Below, one piece after another: positions 1-9,627 of a stretch of 64,000 nt of DNA. The DNA is taken from the NCBI RefSeq assembly GCF_014696825.1, contig NZ_JACJQU010000008.1, positions 124,001 through 188,000 on the forward strand. The letters are read 5' to 3'. Position numbers and translations under genes: made by a program. The notes under the pieces are model-generated. The model was not told where the DNA came from, did no database searches, and saw nothing but the letters and a program-made list of their open reading frames with translations. Position 1 is the stretch's first letter. Each line of letters begins with the position of its first letter. The stretch is from Anabaena sphaerica FACHB-251. Lineage in GTDB: Bacteria; Cyanobacteriota; Cyanobacteriia; Cyanobacteriales; Nostocaceae.

Positions 1-816
1 TTTTCCAGCAGCCACATCTACAGCACGATGAGTAGTGATTCTCTCATCAGGAACTTGACTTTGAGCAATTAACCAAGCTAAAGAATTATATTGATCTTCT
101 GTGTAACCACTATGTTCCTTGATATCACTTTTACCCCAAGCATCGGGAGGAGTTTCTAAAGAAACATGATAGGCAAAATTATTAACAGATGGCGGTAAAT
201 TAGGATTAGTCTGCACAGTTTCCACACCATTAGCACCATTAAACACCGAGTTAGCAGCACCAAAAGCCCTTTTATCTGGTGGTACTAAATAAATCACCGT
301 GCCATCGAGTGTAATTAAAGTATGATAGCTTGCTTGTACATTCTCATCAGCATTATTAGTTTTGAAAAAATTAACTGCACTAGAAGCAGAATTAGTAGTT
401 TCATGAAGGACTATAATCGGTTTATTATTTAAAACTATCCCATTAACATCTTTGCTATATCTTTCACCATAGTTAGTAGGGTTGATAGTTGCCGATGCTA
501 AACTAGGTTTATACTGAGCAAAAGCAGCAGTAGTAGAGTATCTAGTAATAATTTGATTTGTTCGTATAGTAGACTTAGGGAACTTAGGTATTGTCAGGAA
601 TTTAGATAATTTAGGTGAATTTGGCGGCTGTTCCTCTGCATTCGGCTCTGACTGCAATAAAGGCTGTGGATATTGACTCCAAACTGTACCATCTGGGTTT
701 GATGTGTTGATATTACCTGGTGATTTTCTTGCACTACTAATAAAAAGGGCTACAATCAGAGCCGCAATCATGAGAAAAATTAACATTACTCTAGTCGCCC
801 ATTCTCTAAATCTCAT
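1..816 (-). CDS. N-acetylmuramoyl-L-alanine amidase (partial)
   Basis: This gene runs off the left edge, so its C-terminus is missing. The 272 visible codons begin at an ATG at 816. They encode an N-terminal membrane anchor (about residues 8-25, rich in L/I/A), a proline- and serine-rich linker, then an amidase_2-type domain. Visible landmarks are IIVLHETTNSASSAV, which carries the first zinc-type His, SYHTLITLDGTVIYLVPP, and ITTHRAVD near the edge. The family cleaves the bond between muramic acid and L-alanine in peptidoglycan. The anchor implies action on the periplasmic side. The fold assignment is fairly safe; the exact substrate and the missing C-terminal ligands cannot be judged here. 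Confidence 0.8.
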   Translation of the reverse strand, partial: MRFREWATRVMLIFLMIAALIVALFISSARKSPGNINTSNPDGTVWSQYPQPLLQSEPNAEEQPPNSPKLSKFLTIPKFPKSTIRTNQIITRYSTTAAFAQYKPSLASATINPTNYGERYSKDVNGIVLNNKPIIVLHETTNSASSAVNFFKTNNADENVQASYHTLITLDGTVIYLVPPDKRAFGAANSVFNGANGVETVQTNPNLPPSVNNFAYHVSLETPPDAWGKSDIKEHSGYTEDQYNSLAWLIAQSQVPDERITTHRAVDVAAGK

Positions 817-859
817 ATCTTTAAATATAGATAGATGTTTAATAAACTAAATTTAACTT

Positions 860-1297
860 TTACTTATTCAGCCAATAATCTGGTATCCAAAAATTATTGA
901 TATTCATCAAAATTGCCCCTGGTATAAAATTCTCATTGTCATCTTCAAAGGAAGCTGTCGGGAAAGTTAAACCAAAAATTTCATCACTGCACATTACCTG
1001 AGCAAGTATTTGCTCAAAATTCCATTCTAATTCCTGGATATTAATACATGGGATACCACACTCATTCTCATCATCATATTCTTCATCTAGCTGAAATTGC
1101 CCATATTTGATATCATACCTCAACCACTCTAGGCGTTCAAATTCATCAGCAGGGATAATAGCAGCCACTTCTTGCTCCCCTTTTTCCAAGACGATGCGCT
1201 GTTTCTCCAACAGCACATCACTGATGATGAGCAATAATTTACTCTTGACTACCTCTGTTTGGATGCGGATAAAACCTTCTGCTTTACTGCTTAACAT
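860..1297 (-). CDS. Hypothetical acidic protein with Phd-like N-terminal segment
   Basis: The gene encodes 145 residues and lies 43 bp upstream of the amidase on the same strand. Residues 25-55 (EKQRIVLEKGEQEVAAIIPA, then a DEFERLEWL helix) resemble the strand-turn-helix found at the N-terminus of Phd/YefM antitoxins. The rest is acidic, with a DEEYDDENE run and an aromatic C-terminus, and matches no family I recognise. No toxin gene lies beside it. It could be a solitary antitoxin-like regulator or an unrelated cyanobacterial protein; I do not assign a function. Confidence 0.55.
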   Translation of the reverse strand: MLSSKAEGFIRIQTEVVKSKLLLIISDVLLEKQRIVLEKGEQEVAAIIPADEFERLEWLRYDIKYGQFQLDEEYDDENECGIPCINIQELEWNFEQILAQVMCSDEIFGLTFPTASFEDDNENFIPGAILMNINNFWIPDYWLNK

Positions 1298-1394
1298 ATT
1301 GTTTTCTGGAAAACCTGTCTAAACTATCAAAATCTTGGAGAATAATAAATTAAGTCGCATATCATCAGACTACACGCAATTTTCTTGAACAAAT

Positions 1395-4300
1395 ATGGCA
1401 CATTCCTTTCTAGAACACTTGCATAGTCCAAAACGTCCTGTTATCGTCTTTGACGGTGCGATGGGAACTAACCTCCAAACCCAAAACCTGACTGCTGAGG
1501 ACTTTGGCGGCGTACAGTATGAAGGTTGTAACGAATACTTAGTCCATAGTAAACCGGAAGCTGTCGCTAAAGTTCATCGTGACTTTCTCGCAGCTGGTGC
1601 TGATGTCATTGAAACAGATACTTTTGGCGCTATGTCGATAGTTCTAGCAGAATACGACTTAGCAGACCAAGCTTACTACCTCACCAAGAAAGCCGCCGAA
1701 CTTGCTAAAAGTGTCGCTGCGGAATTTTCTACACCAGAAAAACCTCGGTTTGTTGCTGGTTCTATTGGTCCGACAACCAAACTTCCCACCTTGGGACATA
1801 TTGACTTTGACACCATGAAAGCCTCTTTCGCCGAACAAGCAGAAGCCTTGTTTGATGGTGGTGTCGATTTATTTCTCGTGGAAACTTGCCAAGATGTGCT
1901 GCAAATTAAAGCCGCATTAAACGGCATTGAGGAAGTTTTTGCCAAAAAAGGCGAAAGAAGACCGTTAATGGTTTCCGTCACCATGGAAAGCATGGGGACA
2001 ATGTTAGTAGGTACGGAAATTGCAGCCGTCGTTACCATTTTAGAACCATATCCCATTGATATTCTCGGTTTGAACTGCGCTACTGGCCCAGACTTGATGA
2101 AACCACACATCAAGTATTTATCCGAACATTCTCCTTTCGTAGTTTCTTGTATTCCCAATGCGGGTTTACCGGAAAACGTTGGCGGTCAAGCACATTACAG
2201 ATTGACACCTGTTGAATTACGGATGTCTTTAATGCACTTTATCGAAGATTTGGGTGTCCAAGTGATTGGGGGTTGCTGTGGGACACGGCCAGAACACATT
2301 CAACAATTAGCGGAAATTGCCAAGGAGTTAAAACCGAAAGTTAGACAACCCAGTTTAGAACCAGCAGCCGCATCAATTTATACTACTCAGCCTTATGATC
2401 AAGATAATTCTTTCTTGATAGTTGGTGAACGTCTTAACGCCAGTGGTTCTAAAAAATGCCGTGACTTACTGAACGCCGAAGACTGGGATGGTTTGGTGTC
2501 AATGGCGCGTAGCCAAGTTAAAGAAGGCGCACACATCCTAGACGTTAACGTTGACTATGTGGGACGTGATGGCGTGCGTGATATGCACGAGTTAGTTTCT
2601 CGCATTGTTAATAATGTAACCTTACCATTAATGCTCGATTCCACCGAATGGGAAAAAATGGAAGCGGGGTTAAAAGTTGCTGGAGGTAAGTGTTTACTCA
2701 ATTCCACCAACTACGAAGACGGCGAACCGCGATTTTTGAAGGTGTTGGAGTTAGCGAAAAAGTACGGTGCTGGTGTCGTTATTGGTACAATTGACGAAGA
2801 TGGCATGGCGCGGACAGCAGAGAAAAAGTTTCAAATTGCCCAACGTGCTTACCGTCAAGCGGTAGAGTATGGTATTGCTCCCACAGAGATATTTTTTGAT
2901 ACTCTAGCTCTACCTATTTCTACAGGGATTGAAGAAGATAGGGAAAATGGCAAAGCCACTATTGAATCAATTCGCCGCATTCGTCAAGAATTGCCGGGAT
3001 GTCATGTAATTTTGGGTGTATCTAATATATCCTTTGGTTTAAACCCAGCATCACGGATGGTTCTAAACTCGATGTTTTTGCATGAAGCGATGAATGCAGG
3101 AATGGATGCGGCTATTGTCAGCGCGAGTAAAATTTTACCACTTGCGAAAATTGAACCTCAACATCAAGAAGTTTGTCGGCAATTAATTTACGATGAACGC
3201 AAATTTGATGGTAATGTTTGCGTTTATGATCCTTTGGGAGAACTAACAACAATTTTTGCAGGAGTCAAAACCAAGCGTAACACAGGCGTTGATGAAAGTT
3301 TACCAATTGAGGAACGTTTGAAGCGCCATATTATTGACGGTGAACGTATTGGTTTAGAAACACAATTGACGAAGGCTTTAGAACAATACCCACCTTTAGA
3401 AATCATCAATACTTTTCTGTTAGATGGGATGAAAGTTGTGGGTGAATTGTTCGGTTCTGGACAAATGCAACTTCCTTTCGTTTTACAATCTGCGGAAACT
3501 ATGAAAGCTGCGGTTGCTTATCTAGAACCGTTCATGGAAAAATCGGAATCTGGTAATAATGCTAAGGGAACTTTTGTCATTGCCACAGTAAAAGGGGATG
3601 TGCATGACATTGGTAAAAACCTGGTAGATATCATCTTGTCAAATAATGGTTACAAGGTGATTAACCTGGGAATTAAGCAATCAGTAGAAAACATCATTCA
3701 AGCTTACGAACAGTATAAACCTGATTGTATTGCTATGAGTGGATTGTTAGTAAAATCTACTGCTTTTATGAAGGAGAATTTGCAGACTTTTAACGAAAAG
3801 GGAATTACTGTTCCTGTAATTTTAGGTGGTGCGGCTTTAACTCCTAAGTTTGTAAATCAAGATTGCCAAGGAACTTACAAAGGTAAGGTTGTTTATGGCA
3901 AGGATGCTTTTTCTGATTTGCATTTCATGGATAAGTTAATGCCTGCAAAATCTGCGGGTAATTGGGATGATTTGCAGGGATTTTTGGATGAATTAGGAGA
4001 ATCTGAAGAATCAACAAATGGTCATCACAAAACAGTAGATAATACTGTTAAAGAGAAAGTTGCTGCTGAACCAAAAGAAATAGATACCCGTCGTTCAGAA
4101 GCGGTAGAGGTAAATATTGAACGTCCCCAACCACCTTTCTGGGGAACACAGTTTTTACAACCTGATGAGATTTCTTTGGAGGAATTATTCTGGTATTTGG
4201 ATTTGCAAGCTTTGATTGTTGGACAATGGCAATTCCGCAAACCAAAGGAACAATCTAAAGAGGAATATCAAGCGTTTTTAGCTGAGAAGGTTTACCCAGT

Positions 4301-4925
4301 TTTGGAAGATTGGAAGCAGCGAATTATTGAGGAGAATTTATTGCATCCTCAAGTGATTTATGGGTATTTCCCTTGTCAGTCTGAGGGAAATTCTCTACAT
4401 ATATATGATGTGGAAAATCAATCACAACAGATTGCTAGTTTTGAGTTTCCCCGTCAACGTTCTGGAAGAAGATTGTGTATTGCAGATTTCTTTGCACCGA
4501 AGGATTCGGGAATAATTGATGTTTTCCCCATGCAAGCGGTGACTGTCGGGGAAGTTGCAACGGAGTTCGCGCAAAAGTTATTTGCTAATAACCAATACAC
4601 TGATTATCTGTATTTTCATGGTATGGCGGTACAGGTTGCGGAGGCTTTAGCAGAATGGACTCACGCTAGAATCCGCCGGGAGCTAGGTTTTGGTGATGCT
4701 GAACCGGATAATATTCGGGATATGTTGGCACAGCGTTATCAAGGTTCTCGGTATAGTTTCGGCTATCCTGCTTGTCCGAATATTCAAGATCAGTTTAAGC
4801 AGTTGGAGTTGTTGGGAACTGATAGGATGAAGATGTATATGGATGAAAGTGAGCAATTATATCCTGAACAGTCTACAACGGCGATTATTACTTATCACCC
4901 TGTAGCTAAGTATTTCACTGCTTAA
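1395..4925 (+). CDS. metH: Cobalamin-dependent methionine synthase
   Basis: MetH transfers the methyl group of 5-methyltetrahydrofolate through cobalamin to homocysteine, making methionine in the cytosol. The 1176 residues are close to the usual 1200. The modules run in order: homocysteine-binding barrel (about 1-320, zinc ligands Cys228 in LNCATG and Cys294-Cys295 in [10 protein letters not shown]), pterin-binding domain (about 340-620, [12 protein letters not shown]), cobalamin cap and Rossmann domains (about 640-870, DVHDIGKN with lower-ligand His737), and a C-terminal reactivation domain (about 950-1176, ending near [10 protein letters not shown]). A charged linker around 880-930 precedes the last domain. 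The short upstream gap shows no recognisable B12 or SAM riboswitch. A hairpin terminator follows. Confidence 0.97.
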   Translation: MAHSFLEHLHSPKRPVIVFDGAMGTNLQTQNLTAEDFGGVQYEGCNEYLVHSKPEAVAKVHRDFLAAGADVIETDTFGAMSIVLAEYDLADQAYYLTKKAAELAKSVAAEFSTPEKPRFVAGSIGPTTKLPTLGHIDFDTMKASFAEQAEALFDGGVDLFLVETCQDVLQIKAALNGIEEVFAKKGERRPLMVSVTMESMGTMLVGTEIAAVVTILEPYPIDILGLNCATGPDLMKPHIKYLSEHSPFVVSCIPNAGLPENVGGQAHYRLTPVELRMSLMHFIEDLGVQVIGGCCGTRPEHIQQLAEIAKELKPKVRQPSLEPAAASIYTTQPYDQDNSFLIVGERLNASGSKKCRDLLNAEDWDGLVSMARSQVKEGAHILDVNVDYVGRDGVRDMHELVSRIVNNVTLPLMLDSTEWEKMEAGLKVAGGKCLLNSTNYEDGEPRFLKVLELAKKYGAGVVIGTIDEDGMARTAEKKFQIAQRAYRQAVEYGIAPTEIFFDTLALPISTGIEEDRENGKATIESIRRIRQELPGCHVILGVSNISFGLNPASRMVLNSMFLHEAMNAGMDAAIVSASKILPLAKIEPQHQEVCRQLIYDERKFDGNVCVYDPLGELTTIFAGVKTKRNTGVDESLPIEERLKRHIIDGERIGLETQLTKALEQYPPLEIINTFLLDGMKVVGELFGSGQMQLPFVLQSAETMKAAVAYLEPFMEKSESGNNAKGTFVIATVKGDVHDIGKNLVDIILSNNGYKVINLGIKQSVENIIQAYEQYKPDCIAMSGLLVKSTAFMKENLQTFNEKGITVPVILGGAALTPKFVNQDCQGTYKGKVVYGKDAFSDLHFMDKLMPAKSAGNWDDLQGFLDELGESEESTNGHHKTVDNTVKEKVAAEPKEIDTRRSEAVEVNIERPQPPFWGTQFLQPDEISLEELFWYLDLQALIVGQWQFRKPKEQSKEEYQAFLAEKVYPVLEDWKQRIIEENLLHPQVIYGYFPCQSEGNSLHIYDVENQSQQIASFEFPRQRSGRRLCIADFFAPKDSGIIDVFPMQAVTVGEVATEFAQKLFANNQYTDYLYFHGMAVQVAEALAEWTHARIRRELGFGDAEPDNIRDMLAQRYQGSRYSFGYPACPNIQDQFKQLELLGTDRMKMYMDESEQLYPEQSTTAIITYHPVAKYFTA

Positions 4926-4933
4926 CCTTTTCA

Positions 4934-4966
4934 CCCCCTCCATTGTCAGATGGAGGGGGATTAATT
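4934..4966 (+). terminator. Intrinsic terminator after metH
   Basis: A 9-bp perfect stem, CCCCCTCCA at 4934-4942 and TGGAGGGGG at 4951-4959, encloses an 8-nt loop. A moderately T-rich tract (attaatttt) follows. It starts 9 bp after the metH stop codon, where a rho-independent terminator would be expected. Confidence 0.75.
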
Positions 4967-5329
4967 TTAAATGAAGTTACATAGAATAAGATATCAAGAA
5001 TAATTGACCGCAGATAAAGACGGATAATTCAATTACCTAAATCTTAATTATAGAAAGTAAGCACATCATAGTTTCATTTCTCCGTTGTAACACAAATGAG
5101 TAGATTTGACTATATATGACTATATTTTTGTTATTTAAACTAAATACTGAATCGGCAAAGCGATTGCTAACTATCAGCATTTTAACATGACAAGTTTTAT
5201 GAACTTACTTAAGTTGCTGTTTATCCACGAGTTTTTAGAGTTGCTTATTGACTTTTATTGCCAAAAGCTCTAAATTCATTTATGGAACTAGTTGAAACAT
5301 ATTAGCAAAAATACTGAGAATTGTTACTA
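4967..5329. other. Intergenic region between metH and phnD, with a dispersed repeat fragment
   Basis: There is no gene here. Bases 4970-5035 hold a partial copy of a dispersed repeat (core AATAATTGACCGCAGATAAA) that recurs at about 42985 and, inverted, at about 45690. The remainder, 5040-5329, is AT-rich and should contain the phnD promoter. I could not pick a convincing -35/-10 pair, nor a clear series of Pho-box repeats. Confidence 0.5.
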
Positions 5330-6319
5330 ATGAATAGCAATAAAGTGGGTGTGAGCAAAAAGGGGTTATTGGTTGCTGGTGGGGCATTCGCAGCCCTAAG
5401 TGGGTTAGTTGTCAGCACCTTGGGGGGAATGCAAGCAACAGTGGCTAACCCCAATCTGAATCAACCAGCACCACGCTTACTTGCCCAAAATCTAAAAACT
5501 TTAACAATAGTTTTTCCTAGTCGTTCTGATTCTACAGATTTGCAAACTAAAGCCAACGCTGTAGGTAGCTTTTTGTCCAAAGAATTGGGAATCCCTGTGA
5601 AAGCGCAAATCGGCGATGATACAGCAGCAGTGGAAGCATTGAGAGCAAATCGCGCTGATGTGGCTTTTTTGAGTAGTCGTCCCGCTTTGAAGGCTGAACA
5701 ATTAGCAAATGCTCGTTTGTACTTAGCTGAAGTTCGCGCCAATTATTCGGGGAGATTTACTTATAACTCCATATTTGTTGTCCCCGCAAATAGCCAACTG
5801 AAAAGCAAAAATACCCCAAAAGCAACTTTAGAACAACTGCGGGGTAAAAAAATGGCCTTTACTTCCCCTACATCGGGTTCTGGATTTATTTTCCCCGTGG
5901 GTGAGTTGGTGAAGCAGGGTTTTGTACCTAATAAAGACCGCATGGATGGTTTCTTTGGTCAAATTGCCTATGGTGGTAGTTACGGTAAAGCTTTAGAAGC
6001 AGTAGTGCGCGGTCAAGCAGATGTGGCTGTAGTATCAGAATATGCTCTTTTCCCTCCATATATCTCCGCTGAAGACAAAAGCAAGTTGCGGGTGCTGTAT
6101 AAAATCTCTGGTGTTCCTGCTCATGGTATCGCCATTGATGATGATGTTCCAGTAGTAATGCGGGAAAAAATTATTAACGCTCTACTGAAGTTAAACAAGC
6201 CTGAAAATAACGCTCTTTTCAAAAGTTTATATAACTCTACAGAATTGGTCAGAGTTGATCACGCTCGTCACCTCAAACCTGTCCGGGAAGCATTGAAAAA
6301 CGTCGGCATGGAACCATAA
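5330..6319 (+). CDS. phnD: Phosphate/phosphite/phosphonate ABC transporter substrate-binding protein (PhnD family)
   Basis: This is a periplasmic binding protein that captures oxidised or reduced phosphorus compounds for the adjacent transporter. A signal sequence occupies about residues 1-40 (KKGLLVAGGAFAALSGLVVS). The mature part follows the PhnD pattern: LTIVFPSRSDSTDLQ, then GRFTYNSIFVVP, FTSPTSGSGFIFPVG and GGSYGKALEAVVRGQADVAV. I chose the ATG at 5330; an in-frame TTG lies 9 bp upstream. phnC and phnE follow in the same direction at 92 and 160 bp. PhnD relatives bind different ligands (phosphonates, phosphite, methylphosphonate), and the ligand cannot be read from sequence. No C-P lyase or phosphite dehydrogenase gene lies in the window. 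Confidence 0.9.
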   Translation: MNSNKVGVSKKGLLVAGGAFAALSGLVVSTLGGMQATVANPNLNQPAPRLLAQNLKTLTIVFPSRSDSTDLQTKANAVGSFLSKELGIPVKAQIGDDTAAVEALRANRADVAFLSSRPALKAEQLANARLYLAEVRANYSGRFTYNSIFVVPANSQLKSKNTPKATLEQLRGKKMAFTSPTSGSGFIFPVGELVKQGFVPNKDRMDGFFGQIAYGGSYGKALEAVVRGQADVAVVSEYALFPPYISAEDKSKLRVLYKISGVPAHGIAIDDDVPVVMREKIINALLKLNKPENNALFKSLYNSTELVRVDHARHLKPVREALKNVGMEP

Positions 6320-6411
6320 TCAAGAAGGGGTAAAGGAGAATGCTCAACCCCTACTGTAATTACTCCCTACGTCCAATTACCAATTAGCAATACCAATTAC
6401 CTAATACCAGC

Positions 6412-7143
6412 GTGAAACTGATTGAATGTCATAACCTAGAGACAGCTTATGCTACATCTCTGAATCGTCCCATCCTCAACGATATTAATCTTGATATTGA
6501 TCAAGGTGAGTTTGTGGTTTTGTTGGGACTCAATGGTGCGGGTAAGTCTACATTGTTGCGATCGCTGGTAGGATTAGTGCCATTGGTAAAGGGAGAAATT
6601 CACATTCATGGTCTGGAAATGACTCCCCAAACATTGCCGAAAATTCGCCGTGAAATTGGAATGTTATTTCAAGGTGGTGGATTAATTCGTCAATTATCAG
6701 CTATTGAAAATGTTTTGTGTGGTCGTTTGGGTATGAGAACAACTGCACAAACTTGGTTGGGATTTCCTAAACGCGATTGCATTCTGGCCCAAGAATTATT
6801 AGGACAACTGGGTTTAAGAGACAAAATATATCAAAAAACCAGTCAACTGAGCGGTGGACAACAACAACGAGTTGCGATCGCTCGTGCTTTAATTCAATCA
6901 CCACAAATACTTTTAGCCGATGAACCAATCACTGGTTTAGATGTAGTTGCATCCCAACAAGTAATGCAAATTTTATCTGAACTCAACACCCAGCAAGGCT
7001 TAACTATTATCACAGTTTTACACGATTTAGGCATAGCCGCAGAATACGCCCAAAGAGCTATAGTTTTAGATGCCGGACGTGTCGTTTATGACGGAAAATG
7101 TGATAATCTGCAAGAACAATTTTCCCAAGTTTTGAGTTTGTAG
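6412..7143 (+). CDS. phnC: Phosphonate-type ABC transporter ATP-binding protein
   Basis: This is the cytoplasmic ATPase that powers uptake through PhnE. The 243 residues contain all nucleotide-binding motifs: Walker A GLNGAGKST at residues 39-47, Q-loop MLFQGGG, signature LSGGQQQR near 146, Walker B ILLADEP near 168, and the H-loop VLHDLG. The start is a GTG at 6412, immediately after an AT-rich leader with no strong ribosome-binding site. It is the middle gene of a phnD-phnC-phnE cluster. It lacks the C-terminal extension of lyase-associated PhnK/PhnL, so transport is the safe role. Confidence 0.92.
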   Translation: MKLIECHNLETAYATSLNRPILNDINLDIDQGEFVVLLGLNGAGKSTLLRSLVGLVPLVKGEIHIHGLEMTPQTLPKIRREIGMLFQGGGLIRQLSAIENVLCGRLGMRTTAQTWLGFPKRDCILAQELLGQLGLRDKIYQKTSQLSGGQQQRVAIARALIQSPQILLADEPITGLDVVASQQVMQILSELNTQQGLTIITVLHDLGIAAEYAQRAIVLDAGRVVYDGKCDNLQEQFSQVLSL

Positions 7144-7167
7144 GTAAGCATTCAGTCATCAGCTTAT

Positions 7168-7190
7168 GCCTAACGGCACGCTGCGCTATC
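7168..7190. repeat. Dispersed repeat, GCCTAACGGCACGCTGCGCT type
   Basis: This short sequence in the phnC-phnE gap belongs to a family that recurs near 35116-35140, 37184-37205 (inverted) and 54893-54912. The shared core is GCTAACGCCACGCT followed by a CGCTATCA tail. The copies differ by a few bases. Such short interspersed repeats are common between genes in Nostocales. Confidence 0.6.
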
Positions 7191-7303
7191 AGCCGTCAGC
7201 ACATGAATATTTAAAGACTAAAAGTAAGTTATTAGAATTAATTAAAAAGCTGATAAAACCATCTTTAACTTTGTAATAATATACAAAAAAATATACAAAA
7301 TCC

Positions 7304-8101
7304 GTGATGAAAAAATCTTTTAATTCCCAATTCCTACATCGTTACCCCTGGCTAATTAATATCGTCATTCTATTGGTTATGGTAGGGATTTATACTTGGG
7401 CTTTGCAAGGCTTAAGCGTTGATTTTGAACTGTTAAAAAATAGCTGGCCTTACATCACAGATTTTATTGTGAGGTTATTTCCTCCAGATTGGAAAGTTGT
7501 CGATATAGCAATTAAGGCATTAATTGAAACTGTACAAATGTCCCTTTGGGGAACTTCTATTGGTGCTATACTTTCTCTACCAATTGCGATCGCTAGTGCT
7601 AATAATGTTGCTCCCCTCTGGTTACGCTGGTTAGCGAATTTACTTCAAAACGCCGTGCGTTCTGTTCCCTCTATCATTCTGGGCTTAATTTTCGTAGCTG
7701 CTACAGGTTTAGGCGCACCCGCTGGAACATTGGCTTTATCAATCTATACCATTGGCTACCTTGCGAAATTTTATCAACAAGCCATTGAAGCCGTAGATTC
7801 ACGTTCTTTAGAGTCTTTACAGGTGATTGGTGCATCGAGAATGCAAATAGCCCAATATGGAATTTTACCGCAAGTATTGCCCTTGGGATTAGGTTATACT
7901 TTGTGGATGTTTGAGTACAATATCCGTGCTGCTTCTGTGCTTGGTGTAGTTGGTGCAGGTGGGATTGGTTTTCAGTTGAAAAGTTATATAGATGGTTTTG
8001 AGTATACCAAAGCCACAACCATGATGTTAGTGCTGTTGGTAGTGGTGACGGTAATTGATATTTTTAGTAGTAAATTACGCCGTTATTTGGATTCCATGTA
8101 A
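7304..8101 (+). CDS. phnE: Phosphonate-type ABC transporter permease
   Basis: This inner-membrane permease partners PhnC and PhnD. Its 265 residues include about five to six hydrophobic segments (for example INIVILLVMVGIYTWALQ near residues 18-35 and a C-terminal MMLVLLVVVTVIDIF). The EAA-type coupling loop, EAVDSRSLESLQVIGASRMQ, reads ES...IGAS as in PhnE. Translation can begin at GTG 7304 or ATG 7307; the sequence does not decide. Only one permease is encoded, so the channel is probably a homodimer. A 160-bp gap separates it from phnC. Confidence 0.9.
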   Translation: MMKKSFNSQFLHRYPWLINIVILLVMVGIYTWALQGLSVDFELLKNSWPYITDFIVRLFPPDWKVVDIAIKALIETVQMSLWGTSIGAILSLPIAIASANNVAPLWLRWLANLLQNAVRSVPSIILGLIFVAATGLGAPAGTLALSIYTIGYLAKFYQQAIEAVDSRSLESLQVIGASRMQIAQYGILPQVLPLGLGYTLWMFEYNIRAASVLGVVGAGGIGFQLKSYIDGFEYTKATTMMLVLLVVVTVIDIFSSKLRRYLDSM

Positions 8102-8155
8102 ACTACCTACACCGACCTGACGGTACTACTGATTTGGTTCACAATTCCCCTTTAA

Positions 8156-8311
8156 ATGCTTTATCGAGTATGGAAGGTAACAGGATACACAGGTTCAAAT
8201 GTTCAGGAACGTCCAGAGGAAGCTGAGAAAGAAGCCTGTCTAACTTTACGAGAATTAGAACGTCTATTGGTAAGGTATCTCATCAGGGGAAACGCATCTA
8301 AATTTTATTGA
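8156..8311 (+). CDS. Short ORF, probably a remnant whose 3' end lies inside a MITE
   Basis: This 51-codon frame (MLYRVWKVTGYTGSNVQERP, then an acidic EEAEKEAC and a leucine-rich helix LRELERLL) has a protein-like composition. Its last ten or so codons lie inside the inverted-repeat element that begins at 8284, so the original C-terminus is gone. I do not recognise the family. It may be the 5' part of a disrupted gene rather than a functional product. Confidence 0.3.
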   Translation: MLYRVWKVTGYTGSNVQERPEEAEKEACLTLRELERLLVRYLIRGNASKFY

Positions 8312-8480
8312 CAAAATACCGTTTTGATGCACAAACGAAGAAATCCCAATTTATCGTTTGATTGATTTTTTTAGAGTCATAGTGATGGACTAGAGCATTG
8401 TCAATAAGTAGGCATTAATGCGAATATTTTGCTCATTATTGAGATTAAATTGTCCTTATTGATAAGATGCGTTTCCCCTG
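8284..8480. mobile_element. MITE-like element with 16-bp perfect terminal inverted repeats
   Basis: CAGGGGAAACGCATCT at 8284-8299 is repeated exactly in inverted orientation at 8465-8480, giving a 197-bp element with no coding capacity. Inside the ends the two arms diverge but keep an ATTGACAA-like similarity. No clear target duplication is visible in the flanks. The element separates a short rightward ORF from the 5' fragment of an hsdS-like gene on the opposite strand, so it may have caused or followed the loss of both. Confidence 0.65.
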
Positions 8481-8490
8481 TACCTTTACC

Positions 8491-8565
8491 TCATTGAGGT
8501 TTTTTATAGCAAAGTTCCCCCAATTTTACCACCTTCCAACCAGGAGGTAATTCTATTTTATCCAT
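8491..8565 (-). pseudogene. 5' fragment of type I restriction specificity gene (hsdS-like)
   Basis: Read leftward from an ATG at 8565, the frame encodes IELPPGWKVVKLGELC and stops after 24 codons, 11 bp before the MITE at 8480. The LP-x-GW-x-x-x-KLGE pattern is the usual opening of HsdS target-recognition subunits. The ATG overlaps the end of the PIN gene by 8 bp, the spacing expected of a co-translated operon. With the hsdM-like fragment further upstream on the same strand, this looks like the relic of a type I restriction operon. Only the N-terminal signature supports it. Confidence 0.5.
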
Positions 8566-9019
8566 TTTTACCACCTGCTAAAAAATCACTCAAAACTAAA
8601 ATTGGTAATTCTGTTACTCGTTTCAATTGAATATCATTCGTTAAAAATACATCACACTTAGCAACAATAGCCACAGAAATTTGTAAAGAGTCTAATAAAG
8701 CCAAATTATATTTAGCCCGTAATTGAGAGGCTTGTTTAGCAATTAATTCATCAATTTGAATAAACTCAACATTTACACCAGAAACAATCAAATCAATAAA
8801 ATCCTCTTGTAGTTCAGTTAATCCTAAACGATAAGGATAAACTAAACACTCAGATAAAGTGATAGGAGAAGTAACAGCACTCAGCAAACCTGAATCAAGA
8901 TTCTCAAATACATAATCCACTAACGATTGATATTGAGGATTATTCTCAACATAATAAATTACTGGTGCAGTATCCAGAAATAACTTTTTATCCTGAATTA
9001 AATAATCTTCAATCTTCAT
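8558..9019 (-). CDS. PIN-domain ribonuclease toxin
   Basis: The 153 residues carry the PIN-domain acidic set: FLDTAPVIYYVEN (first Asp), SPITLSECLVYPYR (Glu), ALLDSLQISVA (Asp) and FLTNDIQLKRV (last Asp). PIN toxins of the VapC type cleave RNA and are held by the product of the gene just upstream, which overlaps this one by 11 bp. A truncated hsdS start overlaps its 3' end, so the pair once sat inside a restriction operon. All acidic positions appear intact, so it is probably still functional. Confidence 0.8.
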   Translation of the reverse strand: MKIEDYLIQDKKLFLDTAPVIYYVENNPQYQSLVDYVFENLDSGLLSAVTSPITLSECLVYPYRLGLTELQEDFIDLIVSGVNVEFIQIDELIAKQASQLRAKYNLALLDSLQISVAIVAKCDVFLTNDIQLKRVTELPILVLSDFLAGGKNG

Positions 9020-9284
9020 AGTTACTTCTTAAATGTAATTCTCTATTTTCCGTCTCCTCTCTTCTATTTCTTGACACCCAAATTTGAGCATCTTCACCAA
9101 CTAAAGGATAGAGTGCTTTACCTTTAATATCTCCCCATTTACGGCGTTGTTTTGGCTCTACATCCTGTTTTTGTCCTTTAAATTGCAAAAAATCAATAAA
9201 ATTTAATACTTCCTCCTGTTGTTCCGGTGTTAAATTCTGGACTCTATCTAAAATAGATTTTTGTTTTTCCACAGCTTGAGTCAT
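9009..9284 (-). CDS. DUF2281-type antitoxin partner of PIN toxin
   Basis: This is a 91-residue protein with the DUF2281 hallmark at its N-terminus: ILDRVQNLTPEQQEEVLNFI, followed by DFLQFKGQ. A basic stretch, KQRRKWGDIKGKAL, and a charged C-terminal tail follow. Its 3' end overlaps the PIN gene by 11 bp, the classic translational coupling of antitoxin and toxin. By family and position it should neutralise the PIN ribonuclease and probably autoregulate the pair. Confidence 0.7.
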   Translation of the reverse strand: MTQAVEKQKSILDRVQNLTPEQQEEVLNFIDFLQFKGQKQDVEPKQRRKWGDIKGKALYPLVGEDAQIWVSRNRREETENRELHLRSNYED

Positions 9285-9433
9285 AACTAAAAAACCTCAT
9301 AACTCCTAAAATTATTTTACACCACTGGACAAACTTCCCAAAATCTTATTTACATGATTCAATCACTAAACTAGGAGTTACGCATTGAGAATCAAGGTTA
9401 AATATATATTGTTTAAAAACCATATCTTCCGTA

Positions 9434-9574
9434 GGGGTTTAGCAATGCTCATTGGTGTCAATTTAAGCTATAAATACCTTATTTGTTTGGCTGACACGCC
9501 CGCCTGGAACTTAAGTTCCAGGCGGGCTATGATTTTTACGTTAAGTTGACACTTATGAGCTTTTGCTTTACCCC
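9434..9574. mobile_element. MITE flanked by TA, with a central 30-bp perfect palindrome
   Basis: The outer arms match for about 37 bp in inverted orientation with a few differences: GGGGTTTAGCAATGCTCAT on the left against GGGGTAAAGCAAAAGCTCAT (complement) on the right, continuing with GTGTCAAYTTAA. Both ends abut TA, as in IS630/mariner-type insertions. Within the element, 9498-9527 is a perfect 30-bp palindrome (GCCCGCCTGGAACTT and its complement) able to form a very stable hairpin. There is no open reading frame. Confidence 0.7.
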
Positions 9575-9627
9575 TACAATACTGGTCTATTTACAATTAA
9601 CGTCTCTACATTTTTTTCACCAGATTT

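Noticed and set aside
1298-1394. Possible B12 or SAM riboswitch before metH
   Set aside because: The gap is under 100 bp and shows no B12-box or SAM-I core sequence.
5040-5329. Pho box upstream of phnD
   Set aside because: Some TTTTAACA-like units occur but without regular 11-bp spacing; not better than chance in AT-rich DNA.
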